A stretch of DNA of 64,000 nucleotides from contig JAAYYE010000012.1 of assembly GCA_012515515.1 (NCBI GenBank), positions 1 through 64,000 on the forward strand, in the 5' to 3' direction. The DNA is from Minisyncoccota bacterium (GTDB lineage: Bacteria; Patescibacteria; Microgenomatia; UBA1400; PJMF01). Shown piece after piece: positions 52,490 through 61,029 of this stretch. The notes under the pieces were generated by a model. It saw only the letters and a list, made by a program, of their open reading frames with translations, ran no database searches and was not told the DNA's origin. The first letter of the stretch is position 1, and each line of letters opens with the position of its first letter. A program made the position numbers and the translations under genes.

Positions 52490-53212
52490 CTAATCCACCA
52501 TGCTTTCAATTAAACCTTTGAAATATTTCATCATTGGCAAAATATAGGGATAATTAAAACGCGTTGAACCTATGACCGCAAAACGACAGGGGTGTTCAGA
52601 CAAATCGACATCGACAAACATGATGCCAATTGGATCCAATTCTCTGTTGCCCAATTCTTGACCAAAAACCACTTTAACTGGATTTTCACTTTGCGATTTA
52701 TCAAAAATTTCATTCATGACTGAAAACTCTTCAATCATTTGCAAAACCCGTCGAGTTAAATTGATGTCATAAAACTCTGGCATATTTAATAAATTGGCAT
52801 AACCAGAGTGCACGATGTTGCCGTCTGGAGTAATTGCCAAACCTAAGGCATGCGATTTTTCTGCTAAGACCCTGGCTGTTTCTTGGAGCAAGTCCTCCAT
52901 TTGATTGCGATAGCGCCAAATTTTTTCCTTAACACTGACTTCATCAGCAACAGACAAATCCTTTTCTTTAACCAATTCATTAATATAAAGCTTCATCGCT
53001 AAAGCCGTTGGCACTCGACCAGCACTAATGTGAGATTTGATTAAATATCCTTGTTTAGTGAGATAAGCCATTTCGTTACGAATAGTCGCAGGAGAAACAC
53101 CTATATTGTACTTTTTATCAACTGTTTCTGAACCAACTGGTTCACCAGTTTCAATAAATTCTTCAATAACAGCTCTTAAAATTTGAATTTGTCTGGCTAC
53201 AAGGTCAATCAT
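52490..53212 (-). CDS. hrcA: Heat-inducible transcription repressor HrcA (short form)
   Basis: Represses chaperone genes by binding CIRCE. 240 residues, shorter than the usual 340 or so. N-terminal winged helix (MIDLVARQIQILRAVIEEFI, TGEPVGSETVDKKYNIGVSPATIRNEMAYLTKQGYL, SAGRVPTALAMKLYINEL) is intact; the inner domain is reduced. Its start sits a few bases after a predicted promoter whose -10 overlaps a CIRCE-like site, consistent with autoregulation. Downstream grpE begins 11 nt later. Confidence 0.95.
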   Translation of the reverse strand: MIDLVARQIQILRAVIEEFIETGEPVGSETVDKKYNIGVSPATIRNEMAYLTKQGYLIKSHISAGRVPTALAMKLYINELVKEKDLSVADEVSVKEKIWRYRNQMEDLLQETARVLAEKSHALGLAITPDGNIVHSGYANLLNMPEFYDINLTRRVLQMIEEFSVMNEIFDKSQSENPVKVVFGQELGNRELDPIGIMFVDVDLSEHPCRFAVIGSTRFNYPYILPMMKYFKGLIESMVD

Positions 53213-53215
53213 ATA

Positions 53216-53242
53216 TTAGCAATCATAGAAACTTATTGCTAA
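53216..53242 (-). promoter_or_regulatory. CIRCE-like HrcA operator before hrcA
   Basis: Minus strand TTAGCAATA-N9-GATTGCTAA. TTAGCAAT and ATTGCTAA are perfect inverted arms, with the 15-nt spacing between TTAGCA and TGCTAA of the consensus. It overlaps the hrcA promoter (both spacer and -10). Confidence 0.8.
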
Positions 53243-53250
53243 TTTGTCAA
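53222..53250 (-). promoter_or_regulatory. Predicted hrcA promoter, near-leaderless
   Basis: TTGACA (53245-53250), 17-nt spacer, TATGAT (53222-53227). Initiation about 7 nt further on would be at about 53215, three bases before the hrcA ATG at 53212, and no Shine-Dalgarno is present. The -35 overlaps the TGA stop of the upstream glycosyltransferase gene. Confidence 0.8.
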
Positions 53251-54359
53251 GTCAAAATTAAATCTTTGATTTTTTTGCCAAACACTGCTGGGGAATAAAT
53301 TAAACTAGCACGATGAATTTCTTGAGCATTAAATTCGATTTTTTCAAAATCAAAAATACTTTGTTTAAGGGCTTCAACATTGAGATCATTAAAAAATAAA
53401 CCAGTTTTAGCATTAATAATTGTTTCTTTTGGACCACCTGAAAAATGAGCAATTACGGGAGTACCCCAAGCCATAGCTTCAATCGGCACCATCCCAAAAT
53501 CTTCATCTTCAACAGGATAAATTAAAGCCTTAGCTCCACGATATAGCTCAGCCAAGGATTGATCATCAACAGCTCCCAAAAATTCAACTGATGCTCCAGC
53601 CATTTTTTTTAGAGAAGGCAACATGTCTCCTTCTCCAACCACCTTCAGTGCCAAATTTAAATCAGTTGCCGCTTGGACAGCAATTTCTGGATGTTTGGCC
53701 CAAGCCAAACGATTGACATATAAATAGTAGCCCTCTTTATGAAAATTTTTATGCTCTAATAAATAGTCTCGAGCCACATCGACCATTTTGACAGGCGGAT
53801 AAATAACTTCTGATTGACGATGATAAAATTTTTTAATTCTGGATTGAGTCTCTTTTGAATTAGCAATAAATACGCCAACTTGTTGAGCAGATTTAAAATC
53901 GACAAAACGCATATAATGATTGATTAGCTCGCCAAAAAAACGAGTAATTGCTCGATCGCGCCAATGGCTTTTAGCTGTGTAGCCATATAAAACTCGGGGA
54001 GGAGTATGACAATAACAAAAATGTTTAGCATTATCTTTACTGGCGCGCGCCGCTTTGGCCATATAGGCGTTGGAGGAAGAAAGCACAATGTCAAATTCAC
54101 TGAGATCTAATTTGGCAAAGGCGCGCGCTGCCAACACTCGCAATGGAGAAAAGGTTTTTTTAATTAAGGGAATTTTACTTAAAAAAGTTTCATGAATTTC
54201 CCAATCGCTAAAGCGTTGCCAATTATTGCCCAAAGACTGCTTATCAACAAAAGCAGTATAGACGGGTGCATCGGGAAATAGTTGATGTAATTCTTCCAAA
54301 ACCCGTTCTGCACCACCATATTCTCGTAAATAATCGTGAATTAAAGCAATTTTAGGCAT
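53247..54359 (-). CDS. GT4-family glycosyltransferase
   Basis: 370 residues of GT-B fold. N-terminal KIALIHDYLREYGGAERVLEELHQLFP is the acceptor-side start, and the C-terminal half has YPVEDEDFGMVPIEAMAWGTPVIAHFSGGPKETI with the EX7E-type region. It resembles Wbd/RfaG-like enzymes that add sugars to polysaccharides or lipids. The sugar is not predictable. It ends in TGA. Confidence 0.9.
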   Translation of the reverse strand: MPKIALIHDYLREYGGAERVLEELHQLFPDAPVYTAFVDKQSLGNNWQRFSDWEIHETFLSKIPLIKKTFSPLRVLAARAFAKLDLSEFDIVLSSSNAYMAKAARASKDNAKHFCYCHTPPRVLYGYTAKSHWRDRAITRFFGELINHYMRFVDFKSAQQVGVFIANSKETQSRIKKFYHRQSEVIYPPVKMVDVARDYLLEHKNFHKEGYYLYVNRLAWAKHPEIAVQAATDLNLALKVVGEGDMLPSLKKMAGASVEFLGAVDDQSLAELYRGAKALIYPVEDEDFGMVPIEAMAWGTPVIAHFSGGPKETIINAKTGLFFNDLNVEALKQSIFDFEKIEFNAQEIHRASLIYSPAVFGKKIKDLILT

Positions 54360-54442
54360 ATTTTTTACCTTAAACTATTTTAAAGCTTAATTTTTTAATT
54401 TTTTTCAAATATTTTCAATTTAATAGTTTTTTAATTCTTTAT

Positions 54443-55372
54443 TTAGAATAATGCTTCTTGGACTGAATTCTCAAAGGCGTCGCTTGGTAATAAGCTGACC
54501 AATGATTTAAAGCCTAATTTGTTGATTAATTGAATGGTGTGGGTTTTGTCGTAAGCTGTCACTCGACAGGCTTCTAAGTCAAAATCGATTGGCGCCTGAG
54601 TGCTAATGGTAGCTAATTCTTGGCTTAAAAAGGCAGCTTCTTGGCCATTTTTTAATTTATCAAGTAAGGCTCCCTTAATTAGATCATCGCCTTCTGGGTT
54701 TTTTTGCAAAAACTGATAAATGGCTTCTAGATTTTGAAAGCGCTGAATTAGTTTACAGGCTGTTTTCTGACCGATGCCTTGAATTCCTGGGATATTATCA
54801 GATGCGTCGCCACTTAAGGCTTTCAGGTCGACTACTTGGGTTGGTTTAATATTAATCTTTTTTTCGACCAAATCTGAATCAAACAACATGTCTCCTTGCT
54901 GTCGACCCCTGGCTGGCATCCACACCTTGGTATCGTTATCAACCAACTGAAACATGTCTTGATCGCCGGTGACTATGACAGTTAATAGACTGCTGTCTAA
55001 ATGTTCAACTTGTCGATTGATAGTACCAATTAAGTCGTCTGCTTCATATCCTTCGATTTCAAAACGAGGAATGTTGATGGCGTCAACTAAGTCTTTGGTT
55101 AAGGAAATTTGCGGAATGAGATCATCGGGCATTTTGGCTCGTTTGGCTTTATAGGCTTGATATTGCTTTTTTCTTAGAGTTTCTCCCTTATGATCAAAAC
55201 AAACTGCGCTATATTCTGGTTCAAAATGATTGAGTGCTGTTAAAAACATTCGGGCAAAACCATAAACAGCATTCACTAAATGACCCTGTGGATCAGTTAA
55301 ATTTGGTAAAGCATAATAAGCACGATAGATTAAGGCATGTGCATCAACTAAGAGAAAAATACGACGAGACAT
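54443..55372 (-). CDS. Stand-alone 5'-3' exonuclease (Pol I exo domain)
   Basis: 309 residues corresponding to the N-terminal 5'-3' exonuclease domain of DNA polymerase I: LLVDAHALIYRAYYAL near residue 6, ...VTGDQDMFQLVDNDTKVWMP near 130-150, and GDASDNIPGIQGIGQKTACKLI near 190-210 with the helix-hairpin-helix. No polymerase domain follows. It removes RNA primers or flaps (as FEN-like enzymes). A separate Pol I Klenow part may exist elsewhere. It starts 28 nt after ftsH. Confidence 0.93.
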   Translation of the reverse strand: MSRRIFLLVDAHALIYRAYYALPNLTDPQGHLVNAVYGFARMFLTALNHFEPEYSAVCFDHKGETLRKKQYQAYKAKRAKMPDDLIPQISLTKDLVDAINIPRFEIEGYEADDLIGTINRQVEHLDSSLLTVIVTGDQDMFQLVDNDTKVWMPARGRQQGDMLFDSDLVEKKINIKPTQVVDLKALSGDASDNIPGIQGIGQKTACKLIQRFQNLEAIYQFLQKNPEGDDLIKGALLDKLKNGQEAAFLSQELATISTQAPIDFDLEACRVTAYDKTHTIQLINKLGFKSLVSLLPSDAFENSVQEALF

Positions 55373-55400
55373 GCCTTTATTGTAACAAAGGCAGTAATTT

Positions 55401-57449
55401 TTATCTTCTGGCTTTTTCTATGCCCATGACTTTGGTGAATTCATCAGAGTCTAGGGTTTCTTTTTCTAAAAGTGCTTCGGCGACTTTGTCTAATTGTTGG
55501 CGATGTTTCTTGAGTAATTCTTGAGCTTGGTCTTCAGCTTTAGAGATAATTAATAGTACCTCTTTGTCAACGGCTTCGGTTAATTTATCAGAAAGTCGTT
55601 CTTGATCTCCCCAGCCTCGATTATAATCATTGTCGGCATATTCTGAGCCAAAATACATTGGGCCTAATTTGCTCATCCCATAACGAACCACCATTGATCG
55701 GGCAATTCTCGTTGCTTGAGCAATGTCATTTGATGAGCCAGCGGTCTGCTCATTAAACACTAACATTTCTGCGGCTCGTCCACCAAACATGACTATTAAA
55801 TTTTCTAATAGTTCTGATTTAAAAACTTGTAATTTGTCTTTTTCTGGAGGAGTGAAAGTATAGCCCAAAGCCTGACCTCGCGAAACAATCGAGATGCGAT
55901 GGACGGGATCGGTATAAGGCAAAACATGAGTTAAGACTGCGTGTCCAGCTTCATGATAAGCGGTCATTTTCTTTTCTAAATCATCCTGAAGACGCTTTTT
56001 ACTTGGTCCATATTTGACTTTCATAGAAGCTTCTTCAATATCTTCCATGTTCACTTTTTGTCTGTTTTCTCTAGCGGTCGCGATAGCCGCTTCATTTAAC
56101 ATGTTTTCTAAATCAGCGCCAGAAAAACCCACTGTGCGTTTAGCTACCTTTTCCCAAGAAACACTGCTACTGAACACTTTGTTTCTAGCGTGGATTTTTA
56201 AAATAAATTTACGTTCTTCTAAATCTGGTAAATTGACTTGCACCCGACGATCAAAACGACCAGGTCTCACCAAGGCTGGATCTAGCATATCGCCTCGATT
56301 AGTCGCTGCCATCACAATTACATTGTCATTCTGCGTAAAACCATCCATCTCGACTAAAATTTGATTAAGAGTTTGTTCTCTTTCATCATGAGAGCTAAAG
56401 CTATTGCGTCCTCGAGCACGTCCAATGGCATCAATTTCATCAATAAAAATAATTGACGGAGCCAAGCGCTTTGCCGTTTCAAAGAGATCTCGAACTCGAG
56501 ATGCGCCAACGCCAACTAACATTTCCATAAATTCACTGCCAGCGATAGAGAGAAATTGCACATTGGCTTCACCAGCAACCGCTCTGGCTAATAAAGTTTT
56601 TCCAGTGCCTGCTGGACCAATGAGCAGTACTCCTTTAGGAGTTCTAGCTCCAACTTTTTGATATTTTTTAGGATTTTTTAGAAAGTCGACAATTTCTTCT
56701 AGTTCTCGCTTTGCCTCGTCCATTCCACCAACATCTTTAAAACTGATGTCTTGTTTGCCCTTGATAAAAACTTTTGCCTTGCTTTTGCCAATACCCAAAA
56801 TTCCATCTTGTCCACCTCTTGCTTGTCTAAAAATAAAAATAAAAAACACAAACATCAAAATAATCGGTAAAAAGGTAATTACTAATTCCCAAAACAGCTG
56901 ACCAAAACTAGCATCCCGAACTGCCAAATCTAATTCTGTTAAATCAATATCGCTAGCAAGCAGAATATCTAAAGCCTGTTGGCCATCTTCTTTTTTAGTG
57001 ACCTTTTGACTTCCATCTTGATAAGATAGGCGCATTTCCTGACCAAGCACTTCAATCTCATTAACCTTTTTGTCTCGAACATCCCTTACCATTTGGCTAA
57101 CTGAGATGGACTCTCTCGCTGTCTGGATACCAAAAAGACCTAATAAGGATGGTGCAAATAAAAATAAAATCAGTGAGTAAATAACAATTTTGGAAAAAAG
57201 TTTATTTAAATTAATCTTAATCACTTTTTTTTGATTACTTTTAATTAAAGGTATGCGAAAATCAATTTGCTTCATTTCTTGATTCAAATTAGGAAGGCTT
57301 TTACCAGTGCTTTTTTCTTGAGAAGCTTTTTCTGTCGGCATTTTTCCAGCAGCAGTCTCGGCTTGTTGTTCATTACTTTGATTTTGCTTTTGCTTGGTAG
57401 CTGAATCAGCACTGGGTATTTGCTGATTGGAATTCTTTTTAGTTGACAT
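55401..57449 (-). CDS. ftsH: ATP-dependent membrane metalloprotease FtsH
   Basis: Degrades membrane and soluble proteins, including tagged ones. 682 residues with an unusual Ser/Lys/Gln/Glu-rich N-terminal extension of about 75 residues before the first membrane helix (VIYSLILFLFAPSLLGLFG). The second helix is LVITFLPIILMFVFFIFIF. AAA+ domain with Walker A GPAGTGKT and the second region of homology, then the zinc motif HEAGH and third ligand. It is the main quality-control protease visible, with the Lon-like ATPase lacking a protease part. Confidence 0.97.
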   Translation of the reverse strand: MSTKKNSNQQIPSADSATKQKQNQSNEQQAETAAGKMPTEKASQEKSTGKSLPNLNQEMKQIDFRIPLIKSNQKKVIKINLNKLFSKIVIYSLILFLFAPSLLGLFGIQTARESISVSQMVRDVRDKKVNEIEVLGQEMRLSYQDGSQKVTKKEDGQQALDILLASDIDLTELDLAVRDASFGQLFWELVITFLPIILMFVFFIFIFRQARGGQDGILGIGKSKAKVFIKGKQDISFKDVGGMDEAKRELEEIVDFLKNPKKYQKVGARTPKGVLLIGPAGTGKTLLARAVAGEANVQFLSIAGSEFMEMLVGVGASRVRDLFETAKRLAPSIIFIDEIDAIGRARGRNSFSSHDEREQTLNQILVEMDGFTQNDNVIVMAATNRGDMLDPALVRPGRFDRRVQVNLPDLEERKFILKIHARNKVFSSSVSWEKVAKRTVGFSGADLENMLNEAAIATARENRQKVNMEDIEEASMKVKYGPSKKRLQDDLEKKMTAYHEAGHAVLTHVLPYTDPVHRISIVSRGQALGYTFTPPEKDKLQVFKSELLENLIVMFGGRAAEMLVFNEQTAGSSNDIAQATRIARSMVVRYGMSKLGPMYFGSEYADNDYNRGWGDQERLSDKLTEAVDKEVLLIISKAEDQAQELLKKHRQQLDKVAEALLEKETLDSDEFTKVMGIEKARR

Positions 57450-57513
57450 AGATCTTTACTTAAAATTGATTAAATCTTAAATTAATTAAATATTTTGTTG
57501 CACTATTGTAACA

Positions 57514-58572
57514 CTAGAAAAAACTATTAAAACCAAATTTGTCTTTTACTTCTAAAATAGTTTTTGTGGCTTCAGTTTGAGCCTTTTTATTGCCTTCTTC
57601 AATGACGGCACTGACATAATCAACTTGCTTCTCTAATTTAGCTCTTTTTTCTTGAATTGGCATTAATTCCTCAAAAATTAATTTAGCTAAATCTTTCTTA
57701 ATTTCTGCATAACGTAGGCCCTGCTTCTGATAACTAGCTTCATATTCTTTTCTCAATGATGAGCCAGCAAATAATTCAACTAAAATCATCAGGGTTTTAA
57801 CGCCCTTCGATTCTTGACCATTAGCATCAAAATATACTGAGTCGTGGAGTTTGGTCTTTGCTGTTGATAAGCTTTTGACTTGACCTTTGCCGGAATCAGT
57901 GGGGATTCTAGCAATTTTCTTTTCGATCGTGGCTAAATCATCACTTAAATTAATATAACTACCATCAACTGTTTTACTCATCTTGCCCTCACCAGTTAAA
58001 GACGGAATGTATTCGCCAGCAAGATTAAAAAAATTGGGTAAAGGAAAAGTTGTTCTATACAGGCTGTTGCATTTTCGAGCAATTTCTCTAGCTGCTTCGA
58101 TATGAGGTTTTTGATCAACTCCGACTGGTACTTGATTCGCTTTATATAGCAAAATATCAGCTGCCATCAGTATAGGATAACTTAATAAGGCCATGGTCAC
58201 ATTCTCTGGGTGTTGCTTAACTTTATCTTTAAAAGTTGGCAAGTGTTGCATTTTAGCCACTGACACCAAACTAGAAAGATAAAAAGACAGTTCAAAATGT
58301 TGTGGCACAGCAGATTGTAAAAACAAAACGCTACGCTGCGGGTCTAAACCAACTGCCAAATAATCCAAAACCACTGCTAAACGACTAGCCCGCAAATCTG
58401 CTACCTGATAAGGAGTGGTAATCGAATGAGCGTCTGCCACCATGTAAAAAGTTTCGTATTGCGCATCTTCTTGCAAGGCCAACATCCCCTTGATAGCACC
58501 AAAATAATTGCCTAAGTGTAATTGGCCTGTAGCACGAATACCAGACAAAACTCGCTGTTTAGTTTTTGACAT
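57514..58572 (-). CDS. trpS: Tryptophanyl-tRNA synthetase
   Basis: Class I synthetase; start at ATG 58572 (MSKTKQRVLSGIRATGQLHLG), the longer frame is not convincing. 352 residues with the HIGH-type motif (GQLHLGNYFG), VGVDQKPHIEAAREI and KMSKTVDGSYI as KMSKS motif near 205-215. Length is normal for bacteria. It lies 52 nt after xerD-like gene. Confidence 0.97.
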   Translation of the reverse strand: MSKTKQRVLSGIRATGQLHLGNYFGAIKGMLALQEDAQYETFYMVADAHSITTPYQVADLRASRLAVVLDYLAVGLDPQRSVLFLQSAVPQHFELSFYLSSLVSVAKMQHLPTFKDKVKQHPENVTMALLSYPILMAADILLYKANQVPVGVDQKPHIEAAREIARKCNSLYRTTFPLPNFFNLAGEYIPSLTGEGKMSKTVDGSYINLSDDLATIEKKIARIPTDSGKGQVKSLSTAKTKLHDSVYFDANGQESKGVKTLMILVELFAGSSLRKEYEASYQKQGLRYAEIKKDLAKLIFEELMPIQEKRAKLEKQVDYVSAVIEEGNKKAQTEATKTILEVKDKFGFNSFF

Positions 58573-58624
58573 AACACCTCTAATCTTAACACAAGACATC
58601 AATTAATGGGATAAAAAAACAAGA

Positions 58625-59491
58625 TTACAGCTCTTCGATTTTAACATTGGGCTGCATGTCGGGCGCTTCGATTAGTTTTAAATATTTTTCCGTGGTTGTA
58701 ATTCGCTTGTGTCCTACTAGTTGGGAAACATAAACTAAAGGAGTACCCGCTTTAAGCTGCTCAACAATAAAAGTATGACGCAGATCATTAACTTTAGCTT
58801 CTTTAATGCCCGCTAAACGGAAAAAACGATCAATGGCAGTTCTAATATTTCGCACCAAAAATGGTCGACAAGTTTTAGTTAAAAATAGGGTTTTCTCTTT
58901 TGCTCTGGGTCGCACTTTTAAATAATCTAAAATGGCATTTTTCGCGGCACTATTCATTGGCACACGACGAGCATCTCGAGAATTTTGCGCCTGAATATGA
59001 ATTAATTCTCGCTCCATATCTAAATCTGTAATGGTTAAAGAAGCTAATTCACTAATGCGCATTCCCGTTTGTAACAATAATTCAACAATGGCATACATGC
59101 GGGGATCAGTTCGACAGGCATCACGTAAGGCTCGATATTCAAGACGAGCTAAAACTCGTGGCGGACTATTTTCAATTCTAGGATGACTAATGCTCAGGGT
59201 AGGGTTAGTGTCTGCCAAGCCCTCACTAGTTAAAAAACGAAAAAAAGCTTTAATGGAGTTTATTTTTCGAGAAATAGATTTGCTAGTATAGCGTTGCTTA
59301 TTTAGCAATTCTTTAAACTCATCAATGTCTTCTGGCAATATTTCACTAATAGTGGTTTTGCCACGTTTTGCAACAAAATCAAGTAATTGTTCTGCATCTT
59401 TGCTGTAAGCAATCACTGTTGACTCGGCTTTAGCGCTAGTCTTTAGATGCTCAGTAAATTTTACTTGCGCATCATTCAGATTTATGGGCAT
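58625..59491 (-). CDS. Tyrosine recombinase, XerC/XerD-like
   Basis: Site-specific recombinase, 288 residues. N-terminal SAM-like core-binding domain (about 1-95), then catalytic domain with R in TGMRISELASL, H-x-x-R as LRHTFIVEQL, H/W in VGHKRITTT and the Tyr nucleophile in TTTEKYLKL. It would resolve chromosome dimers at dif with FtsK (28.2 kb). Only one Xer gene is seen in the window, and single-Xer systems exist. No dif site was recognised. Confidence 0.9.
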   Translation of the reverse strand: MPINLNDAQVKFTEHLKTSAKAESTVIAYSKDAEQLLDFVAKRGKTTISEILPEDIDEFKELLNKQRYTSKSISRKINSIKAFFRFLTSEGLADTNPTLSISHPRIENSPPRVLARLEYRALRDACRTDPRMYAIVELLLQTGMRISELASLTITDLDMERELIHIQAQNSRDARRVPMNSAAKNAILDYLKVRPRAKEKTLFLTKTCRPFLVRNIRTAIDRFFRLAGIKEAKVNDLRHTFIVEQLKAGTPLVYVSQLVGHKRITTTEKYLKLIEAPDMQPNVKIEEL

Positions 59492-59594
59492 AATATCATT
59501 AATCTAGAACAGGCTTAAAATAATTATTATATTTATATATTAATGTCTTATAGTAACACAAATTAGGATTTTTTTCAATTCACAAAAAAACAAG
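59492..59594. promoter_or_regulatory. Divergent spacer between the xer and FtsB-like genes
   Basis: 103 nt, almost only A and T. It must hold promoters for both directions, but I see only weak matches (plus strand TATAGT at about 59549) and no clear operator. Confidence 0.25.
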
Positions 59595-59984
59595 ATGAAT
59601 AAAAATCTTAAACAAATCTTTGAGCACCCCCTAATGGTTATTTTAATCAGTATTTTGGCAGTTTTATTAATCCTCTCTCTGCAAGAAAACAAGCGTAAGG
59701 CGCAAAGCAGTAGTCAAAATTTGCAAAAAAATCAAGAACACATAGCACTTTTTAAAGAAACAGTCATGGAAAAAGAAGCCTTTTATGAGCAAACTAAAAG
59801 CGACCTATATAAAGAAAGGCTCAGAAGGAACGAGTTAGTCAAAAATAAAAAGGGAGAAACGGTTATACTAATACCTGAAGCAAATTTTGACGAAATAAAT
59901 TATAATCAAGAAAGCACGCCAGACAAACTTGATTATAGAGTGCAAAATTGGAAATCTTGGTGGCAATTACTAACTATTAATTAG
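59595..59984 (+). CDS. FtsB/DivIC-like septum protein
   Basis: 129 residues. Short cytoplasmic start, one membrane helix (PLMVILISILAVLLILSL, residues 12-29), then a heptad-rich coiled coil (about 35-85) and a short outer tail with KNKKGETVILIPEANF. This is the layout of FtsB/DivIC, which links FtsL and FtsQ at the septum. Such proteins are poorly conserved, so the call is by layout. No ftsL is adjacent; the SDR gene follows by 20 nt. Confidence 0.65.
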   Translation: MNKNLKQIFEHPLMVILISILAVLLILSLQENKRKAQSSSQNLQKNQEHIALFKETVMEKEAFYEQTKSDLYKERLRRNELVKNKKGETVILIPEANFDEINYNQESTPDKLDYRVQNWKSWWQLLTIN

Positions 59985-60004
59985 TCTGGGAAAGGTCAAA
60001 TAAT

Positions 60005-60769
60005 ATGCAATATTTTAACTTTGAGGGCCAAACTGCTTTAGTAACTGGTGCTTCGAGTGGCTTAGGGAGGCAATTTGCCTTGCTTTTAGCTAAAGCCGGA
60101 GCTGATGTGGCCATTGCTGCTCGCCGAGAAGACAAGCTTCAAGAAGTAGCCAAAGAAATCGAAGCCCTTGGTAGAAAAGCCTTAGTTTTAGTCATGGACG
60201 TAACCAAAGAAGCTGAAATTGCTGCTGGCTTTGCGAAAGTTAAAAGTGAGTGGCAAAAACTAGATATTGTGGTTAACAACGCGGGCACATCAGCCATAGC
60301 CCCCGCTGAAGAAATGTCATTAGAGGATTGGCAAAAGGTGCTTGATGTTAATTTAACTGGCGTTTTCCTGGTAGCCAAGCATGCCGGTTCTTTAATGAAA
60401 GAGCAAAAATTTGGCCGAGTCATCAATATTGCTTCGATGTTTGGCTTGGTGGCTAATAGTGCTTTCACAGTCGCCAATTATCATGCCACCAAGGGCGCGG
60501 TCGTTAATTTAACACGAGCGCTAGCTGCAGAATGGGCAAAATATAATATTACCGTCAACGCTATCGGACCAGGATTTTTTGAATCTGAAATGACAGGTGC
60601 TTTTATTAATACTGGAGATTTTAAACAATATGTAGCCATTAGTTGTCCAATGCAAAGAGTTGGTAAGGATGGAGAACTAAACACCGCTTTGCTTTTTCTA
60701 GCTGATAAAGCCAGCAGTTATATTACTGGTCAAACTATTGCCGTTGACGGTGGCTGGACAGCCATATAA
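60005..60769 (+). CDS. Short-chain dehydrogenase/reductase
   Basis: 254-residue SDR. Cofactor motif TGASSGLG (residues 14-21), NNAG near 90, catalytic Ser in NIASMFG, Tyr and Lys in YHATKG near 159-164, and a TGQTIAVDGGW end. The nearest type is gluconate 5-dehydrogenase/FabG-like; substrate not resolved. A GGAAAGG ribosome site precedes ATG. Confidence 0.9.
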   Translation: MQYFNFEGQTALVTGASSGLGRQFALLLAKAGADVAIAARREDKLQEVAKEIEALGRKALVLVMDVTKEAEIAAGFAKVKSEWQKLDIVVNNAGTSAIAPAEEMSLEDWQKVLDVNLTGVFLVAKHAGSLMKEQKFGRVINIASMFGLVANSAFTVANYHATKGAVVNLTRALAAEWAKYNITVNAIGPGFFESEMTGAFINTGDFKQYVAISCPMQRVGKDGELNTALLFLADKASSYITGQTIAVDGGWTAI

Positions 60770-60804
60770 TTCTGGAAAAATTTGAGAATAAATATTAAAT
60801 AATG

Positions 60805-60873
60805 TTGCGGGACTAGGAGTCGAACCTAGCCTGTGGGATTATGAGCCCCACGTGCACCGTACACTATCCCGCG
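60805..60873 (-). tRNA. Initiator tRNA-fMet(CAT), short form
   Basis: 69-nt minus-strand cloverleaf. Acceptor CGCGGGA pairs with TCCCGCA with a C1-A72 mismatch, the initiator hallmark. Anticodon stem TGGGG/TCCCA with loop CTCATAA, anticodon CAT; the run of G-C pairs is kept, with a G-U at the loop end. T arm CTAGG-TTCGACT-CCTAG. The D arm GTGTACGGTGCAC is only 13 nt, short for this tRNA. CCA is not encoded. Confidence 0.9.
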
Positions 60874-60955
60874 ACTTATTCTTGTATTATAGCTTAAGTT
60901 CAGCTTGTTTTTCAAGAGAAAAAACCTTAAAATATCCCCGACTAGTTAATCTAGC

Positions 60956-61029
60956 GGCGAGGTAGCTCAGTTGGTTAGAGCATCGGATTCATAAACCGAA
61001 GGTCGTGAGTTCAACTCTCACCCTCGCTA
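60956..61029 (+). tRNA. tRNA-Met(CAT), elongator (Ile2 not excluded)
   Basis: 74-nt plus-strand cloverleaf: acceptor GGCGAGG/CCTCGCT (G1-U72), D arm GCTC-AGTTGGTTA-GAGC, anticodon stem TCGGA/ACCGA with one weak pair and loop TTCATAA, anticodon CAT at 60990-60992, T arm GTGAG-TTCAACT-CTCAC. Discriminator A, no encoded CCA. A CAT anticodon may also be tRNA-Ile2 (lysidine); Met is more likely. The 3' end overlaps the stop codon of the gene on the other strand. Confidence 0.9.
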
